Source: Streptomyces sp. 1-11
GTDB lineage: Bacteria; Actinomycetota; Actinomycetes; Streptomycetales; Streptomycetaceae
Assembly: GCF_007176755.1 (NCBI RefSeq)
Contig: NZ_BJTV01000029.1
Span: 1-56,067 of the forward strand
DNA length: 56,067 nt
Direction of reading: 5' to 3'
The notes below the pieces were generated by a model. It was not told the DNA's origin and did no database searches. It worked only from the letters and a program-made list of their open reading frames with translations. The position numbers were made by a program, and so were the translations under genes. Of this stretch, positions 52,115 through 56,067 are shown piece by piece (within the stretch, counting starts at the first letter, position 1; each line of letters starts with the position of its first letter).

Positions 52115-52164
52115 GGGCTATGGAATAGGAGGTTAGCCGGGCGGGCTGTGCCGGTGGAAATCGG

Positions 52165-52695
52165 TTAACCGCGGCGCAGCGGCAGGGGGGCGCCCATCAC
52201 GGCGTACGGCATGGCGGCGCTCGGGAAGTGCACCTGGCGGGCGAGGTCGACGTAGCCGAGGGAGTGGTAGAGGCCGCGGGCGGGGCTCTCGGTGTCGATC
52301 GCGGAGAGGATCGAGCGGGGTTCGGCGGCGCCGTCGGTGATGGTGGTGATCAGGCGGCGGCCGATCCCCCGGTTCTGGTGGTCGGGGTGGACGTGCAGCT
52401 CGGTGATGACGAAGGAGTCGTCCAGCCAGAAGTCGTTCCGCCGGGCGCGCAGGTAGGGCTCCACGACGGTGGACCACCAGTGGCCGCGGGAGTTGGGCAT
52501 GCCGTAGACGAAGCCCACCAGGTGGCCCCCCGCGGTCGCCCCGAAGGCCCGGGCGCCCGGATACTGCATGTGGCGCTGGACGATCTGGCGGCGCACGGCG
52601 ACTTCCTCCGGGCCCAGTCCGAAGGCGACGGCTTGGACGGACAAGGCCTCGTCCACGTGGGCTGCGAGGTCCAAGGGGCCGATCACGAGGTCCAT
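52165..52695 (-). CDS. GNAT-family N-acetyltransferase
   Basis: This 176-residue acetyl-CoA-dependent acyltransferase has the core segment ITELHVHPDHQNRGIGRRLITTI (motif A, Q/RxxGxG/A as QNRGIGRR) and the later LYHSLGYVDLARQVHFP strand-helix pair of the GNAT fold. Substrate is unknown. The ATG at 52695 has no clear ribosome site, but TACCCT lies six bases upstream, so a leaderless transcript is possible. It follows the second GNAT gene by 20 bases. Confidence 0.88.
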   Translation of the reverse strand: MDLVIGPLDLAAHVDEALSVQAVAFGLGPEEVAVRRQIVQRHMQYPGARAFGATAGGHLVGFVYGMPNSRGHWWSTVVEPYLRARRNDFWLDDSFVITELHVHPDHQNRGIGRRLITTITDGAAEPRSILSAIDTESPARGLYHSLGYVDLARQVHFPSAAMPYAVMGAPLPLRRG

Positions 52696-52715
52696 GCGGG
52701 GAGGGTACAGGGGCC

Positions 52716-53564
52716 TCAGAAGAGGATGCTCATGAAGGCTCCCACCTCTTGGAAGCCCACCCTGCGGTACGTGCGTCGCGCCGCCGTGTTGAAGTCGTTC
52801 ACGTAGAGGCTGACCACGGGGGCCACGTCGGCCAGGGCGTAGCGCAGCACCGCCGCCATGCCGGGCGCGGCAAGGCCCCGGCCGCGGTACTCGGGGGCGA
52901 CCCACACGCCCTGGATCTGGCAGGCCTGGGGGGTGGCCGCGCCGATCTCCGCCTTGAAGACGACCTTGCCGTGTTCGTCGAGCCGGGCGAAGGACCGGCC
53001 GGAGCCGACCAGCTCGGCCACCCGCGCCTGGTACAGCAGGCCGCCGTCCCCGGCCAGCGGGGACACCCCGACCTCCTCGGTGAACATCGCCACGCACGCC
53101 GGCATGATCGTCTCCATCTCGTCCTTGCGGATGCGGCGGACGTAGGGATCCGGGGCGATGTCGTCCGGCATGCGGTCGGTGACCATCAGGGGCTGCTGGG
53201 CGCGGACCTCGCGGGCCGGACCCCAGTGGGGTTCGAGCAGGCGCCAGAGCTGGGCGGTGGGTTCGGCGGGCCCGACGATGGAGGAGCAGCGGCGGCCGGC
53301 CCTGCGGGCGCGGTCGGCGAAGGCGCGCACGGCGCGCGGGGTGGCGCAGATGGGGACCAGGTTGGCACCGGCGTAGCACAGGGACGTGAGCATGCCGTCC
53401 TCGTACCAGCCCCACATCTCGCCGCCGAGCCGCCACGGGTCGAGGCCGGCGACCTGCACCCGGGAGGTCACGAAGGCGTTCGCGACCGGCTCGCGGTCGA
53501 GGACGGCGAGCGCGGCGTCGAGGTCGTTCGGTTCGAGCACCCGGGAGGTGGTCTGGGTCAACAC
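52716..53564 (-). CDS. DUF4081/GNAT acetyltransferase
   Basis: The 282-residue protein has an N-terminal DUF4081-type domain (NAFVTSRVQVAGLDPWRLGGEMWG at about 27-50) and a C-terminal GNAT domain with the acetyl-CoA segment VWVAPEYRGRGLAAPGMAAVL and VSLYVNDFNTAARRTYRRVGF, ending a few residues later. Start GTG at 53564 with GAGG eight bases upstream. It precedes the shorter GNAT gene in the same direction. DUF4081-GNAT proteins are usual near ispG/proS in actinobacteria. The substrate is unknown. Confidence 0.88.
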   Translation of the reverse strand: MLTQTTSRVLEPNDLDAALAVLDREPVANAFVTSRVQVAGLDPWRLGGEMWGWYEDGMLTSLCYAGANLVPICATPRAVRAFADRARRAGRRCSSIVGPAEPTAQLWRLLEPHWGPAREVRAQQPLMVTDRMPDDIAPDPYVRRIRKDEMETIMPACVAMFTEEVGVSPLAGDGGLLYQARVAELVGSGRSFARLDEHGKVVFKAEIGAATPQACQIQGVWVAPEYRGRGLAAPGMAAVLRYALADVAPVVSLYVNDFNTAARRTYRRVGFQEVGAFMSILF

Positions 53565-53710
53565 GTGCGGGGCCTCACGCTGGGGTTCTGCTGATCTCCG
53601 CACTGTACCTGCGGATTCCGGGCGGCGCCGCCCCCGGTGCCGGGGCCGGGCCCGCAGGGGGCGGGCGGCGACACACCGCATGGGAGCGGGAGCCGCCCAG
53701 AGGAAAAGGT

Positions 53711-53735
53711 GAAAATGTCATAAGAAGTCATTTTC
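53711..53735. promoter_or_regulatory. AT-rich inverted repeat before the phosphatase gene
   Basis: gaaaatg (53711-53717) and cattttc (53729-53735) form 7-bp arms with an 11-base spacer in a patch far more AT-rich than its surroundings. The centre-to-centre distance of 18 bases is compatible with a dimeric regulator. It lies 88 bases before the ATG at 53823, in the divergent spacer with the GNAT gene. Confidence 0.45.
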
Positions 53736-53822
53736 CGGACGGTGACGGGAACGCGGTGGGTGCGGCGCCGGGAGGCGCGGCGCCGGAACGGCCGTCCGGT
53801 ACGACGACGAGGGCGTGAGGAC

Positions 53823-55664
53823 ATGAGCGGGGCTGACGCGGGCCGCGAGCCGGAACTCCCGCACGCGATCCTGCGCGACCTGGGCACCGGCGTCTTCACC
53901 ATCGACCTCGCCGGGCACATCACGTACGTCAACCCGTGGGCCGAGCAGCTCCTGGGCAGGTCGGCCGGCGACATGCTCGGCCAGGACGCGCACGACCTGC
54001 TGCACCGCCGCCCGGACGGCAGCCTCGTCCCCCGCGAGCAGTGCCTGATGCGGACCCCGCTGCACGACAACGGGTCCGTCGAGCAGGGCAGCGAGGAGTA
54101 CTTCCTGCGCGCGGACGGCACGACCCTGCCGATCATCTGGGCGACCACCCCGCTGCGGCCGGCGGGCCGCAGGGCCGGGCTGGTGATCGTGTTCAGCGAC
54201 TTCAGCCTGCACCGGGAGGCCGAGCGGCGGGCGGCGGCCCGCACCGCCGCGCTGGAGGACCTGACGGCCCGGCTGAACCTGGTGTCGAAGATCTCCTCGG
54301 TGCTGATGTCGGCCCGCAACCCGACCGGCCAGATGCGCCGGCTGCTGCGGATGCTGGTCCCGGAGCTGGGCGACTGGGCCGCGGTGACGCTGCGCTCGGA
54401 GCGGACCGGGGCGCTGGAGCGGGTCGCCGTCCGCTGTCCCGGGCACCCGCACCGGGCGAAGCGGCTGGAAGGGCCGCTGTCGCCCAGGGCCCGCCGGGCG
54501 GCGGCGCGGGCGGCGGGCGGTGAGGAGCCCGTGCTGCTGACCGCGCAGGAGCTGCGGGACCCGGACGCCCCGCTCGCCGCCACCCACGGGCCGCTGTTCG
54601 AGCGGCTCGGCGGTCACTCGGCCGTCGTCGTGCCGCTGCGCGCCCGCCGGCACCACTACGGGATGCTGACCGTCGGCCGGGCCGGGGCCTCCCCCGCGTT
54701 CACCGATGCCGAGCTACGGCTGCTGGCCGATCTGGGCTGGCGCGTGGCGCTGGTGCTGGACAACGAGCGCCTCTACGAGGAGCAGCGCAACGTCGCCGCC
54801 ACGATGCAGCGGCAGTTGCTGGCCCCGCTGCCCCAGGTCGACCACCTGCGGATGGCAGCGCGCTATCTGCCGGCGCAGCGGGCGATGGAGATCGGCGGCG
54901 ACTGGTACGACGCCTTCCTGCTCGGCGACGGGGTGATGGCGCTGGTGATCGGGGACGTGGTGGGCCACGACCTGAAGGCCGCCGCTCACATGGCGGAGGT
55001 CCGCAACATGCTGCGGGGTCTGGCCTGGGTCGACCGCGAGCCGCCCAGCGTGATCATGCGGAGGCTGGACGAGGCGGTGACGAACACCAGCGACGCCCCG
55101 ATGGCCACGGTGCTCTTCGCCCGGGTCGAGGGTCCCGAGGGCGGTCCCTGGCAACTGCGCTGGGTGAACGCCGGGCATCCGCCGCCGCTGCTGGTGACCC
55201 GCGAGGGCGACGCGCGGTTCCTGACCGGCGGGCACGGCCCGCTGATCGGCATGAGCGCCACCCTGCACCTGGGCCTGAGCTGGCCGGACGCCACCGAGAA
55301 ACTGCCCGCCGAGTGCACGCTGCTGCTCTACACCGACGGCCTCGTGGAGAGCCGGGAGCGGCCGATCGACCTGGGCATGGCCAAGCTGCGCCACCACGCC
55401 GCGGTGCTGGCCCGGCGGCTGGACGACGAGACCGTGGACGACTTCTGCGACGAGCTGCTCAAGCGGATAGGGCCCAGCGGTGACGACGTCGCCCTGCTGG
55501 CGCTGCGCCTGCCGGCCGCCGGCGCGGGCGCCCCCGGCGACCTCAGCGCCCCGCCCCCTCCCCAGTCCCCCGTCAGCCCGGCCGCCCCGAACCGCGCGGC
55601 CCCGGGCTCGGTCCAGGAGAACGCCCCGGTGGAGGACCCGACGCGGAGCGTCCGGGAGCAGTGA
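53823..55664 (+). CDS. PAS-GAF-SpoIIE (PP2C-type) serine phosphatase
   Basis: The 613-residue cytoplasmic regulator has a PAS domain (about 14-130; GVFTIDLAGHITYVNPWAE), a GAF domain (about 165-320) and a SpoIIE/PPM phosphatase domain (about 350-560) with the metal motifs GGDWYDAF, GDVVGHDLKA and GDDVALLAL, followed by a Pro-rich tail. Such proteins usually dephosphorylate anti-sigma antagonists in the SigB-like partner-switching networks of Streptomyces. No antagonist or sigma gene is adjacent, so the target is unknown. I chose the ATG at 53823 (GAGG just upstream) over 53742 because the 27 extra residues are low-complexity arginine. Confidence 0.93.
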   Translation: MSGADAGREPELPHAILRDLGTGVFTIDLAGHITYVNPWAEQLLGRSAGDMLGQDAHDLLHRRPDGSLVPREQCLMRTPLHDNGSVEQGSEEYFLRADGTTLPIIWATTPLRPAGRRAGLVIVFSDFSLHREAERRAAARTAALEDLTARLNLVSKISSVLMSARNPTGQMRRLLRMLVPELGDWAAVTLRSERTGALERVAVRCPGHPHRAKRLEGPLSPRARRAAARAAGGEEPVLLTAQELRDPDAPLAATHGPLFERLGGHSAVVVPLRARRHHYGMLTVGRAGASPAFTDAELRLLADLGWRVALVLDNERLYEEQRNVAATMQRQLLAPLPQVDHLRMAARYLPAQRAMEIGGDWYDAFLLGDGVMALVIGDVVGHDLKAAAHMAEVRNMLRGLAWVDREPPSVIMRRLDEAVTNTSDAPMATVLFARVEGPEGGPWQLRWVNAGHPPPLLVTREGDARFLTGGHGPLIGMSATLHLGLSWPDATEKLPAECTLLLYTDGLVESRERPIDLGMAKLRHHAAVLARRLDDETVDDFCDELLKRIGPSGDDVALLALRLPAAGAGAPGDLSAPPPPQSPVSPAAPNRAAPGSVQENAPVEDPTRSVREQ

Positions 55665-55674
55665 ACACCCTCCC

Positions 55675-55692
55675 GCGGCGGGGCCCCGCCGC
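55675..55692. terminator. Hairpin after the phosphatase gene
   Basis: gcggcggggccccgccgc is a perfect 18-base palindrome (practical 7-bp stem with a four-base loop), 10 bases after the phosphatase stop. It may terminate that gene. Confidence 0.5.
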
Positions 55693-55853
55693 CCGCTCCG
55701 TCCAGCGGGGCACGCCGGGGAGCGGGACCCGGTCACCCCGCCGCCTCAGCGCCCCCTGGACAGCCGAACGCCCCGCGACCGGGCCGCCCGCGGACTCGTC
55801 CGCGGGACGCTCCGGTGCGGGCCCCGGTACGGGGCGTACGACGTGTGTGCGTG

Positions 55854-55878
55854 GACCCGGCCGCTCGGCCGGCCGGTC
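55854..55878. terminator. Possible terminator after ispG
   Basis: gacccggccg and cggccggtc-type arms pair over about nine bases with one bulge, 11 bases after the ispG stop on the minus strand. The stem is short, so confidence is low. Confidence 0.35.
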
Positions 55879-55888
55879 CGGGCGGTGT

Positions 55889-56067
55889 TCAGCCCGCCAC
55901 CGAGACCTCGGGCTCGCCGGAGGCGACGCCGTCGGCCTCCATGGCCTCGGCGAGCTTCATGGCCTCCTCGATGAGGGTCTCCACGATCTTCGACTCGGGG
56001 ACGGTCTTGATGACCTCGCCCTTGACGAAGATCTGGCCCTTGCCGTTGCCGGAGGCGACGCCCAGGT
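55889..56067 (-). CDS. ispG: 4-hydroxy-3-methylbut-2-enyl diphosphate synthase, C-terminal end (partial)
   Basis: The last 58 codons plus stop of IspG (GcpE), the iron-sulfur enzyme of the non-mevalonate isoprenoid pathway, run in from the right edge. The tail GNGKGQIFVKGEVIKTVPES followed by a helical, acidic end (EAMKLAEAMEADGVASGE, then EPEVSVAG) matches the actinobacterial IspG C-terminus that I know. The catalytic region is outside the window. It converges with the phosphatase gene. Confidence 0.9.
   Translation of the reverse strand, partial: LGVASGNGKGQIFVKGEVIKTVPESKIVETLIEEAMKLAEAMEADGVASGEPEVSVAG

Overview
The window is typical Streptomyces chromosome. It is very GC-rich with G/C-ending codons, uses GTG and TTG starts freely, and keeps the gene order rnj-dapA-thyX, dapB-M16 protease-pnp-rpsO, ribF, rimP-nusA-ylxR-infB-DUF503-rbfA-truB, proS and ispG that I recall from the central arm of Streptomyces coelicolor (around SCO5696-SCO5745). 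I see no tRNA, rRNA, insertion sequence, prophage or CRISPR array.

Layout. Bases 1-11.0 kb are housekeeping: RNase J, dihydrodipicolinate synthase, flavin-dependent thymidylate synthase, two small membrane proteins, a third membrane protein with a TPR-like tail, dihydrodipicolinate reductase, an M16 metalloprotease, PNPase, ribosomal protein S15 and a DUF397-type protein. DapA and DapB are the two consecutive steps that lead into the diaminopimelate/lysine branch. The rpsO-pnp spacer holds a two-tier hairpin of the kind RNase III processes.

Bases 11.1-35.5 kb are one complete ESX (type VII) secretion locus. The membrane and ATPase core is eccD, eccC, eccB and eccE. Two membrane-anchored mycosins, an esxB-esxA WXG100 pair, an EspB-like secreted protein with a small helical neighbour gene, a long WxG-type substrate candidate, two lipoproteins, and a very large proline-rich MinD-like ATPase of the EspI type complete it. 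The genes sit in several divergent blocks. One block (about 19.3-22.1 kb) is visibly lower in GC than its surroundings. A coding fragment with no start codon follows eccC.

Bases 35.5-56.1 kb return to housekeeping: ribF, then a 1364-residue protein combining a catalytically dead trypsin fold, a STAND/NACHT-like NTPase and a long helical tail, then the translation operon (truB, rbfA, DUF503, infB, ylxR, nusA, rimP, all leftward). After that come a Tat-type lipoprotein, a ferritin-like protein, a degenerate aminoglycoside-kinase-like protein, proS, two GNAT acetyltransferases, a PAS-GAF-SpoIIE phosphatase and the 3' end of ispG.

The items most worth a second look are the pseudo-protease/NTPase between ribF and truB, the conserved-looking pseudokinase before proS, three overlapping mini reading frames in the infB leader, the decapitated gene after eccC, and the lower-GC mycosin/EspB-like block.
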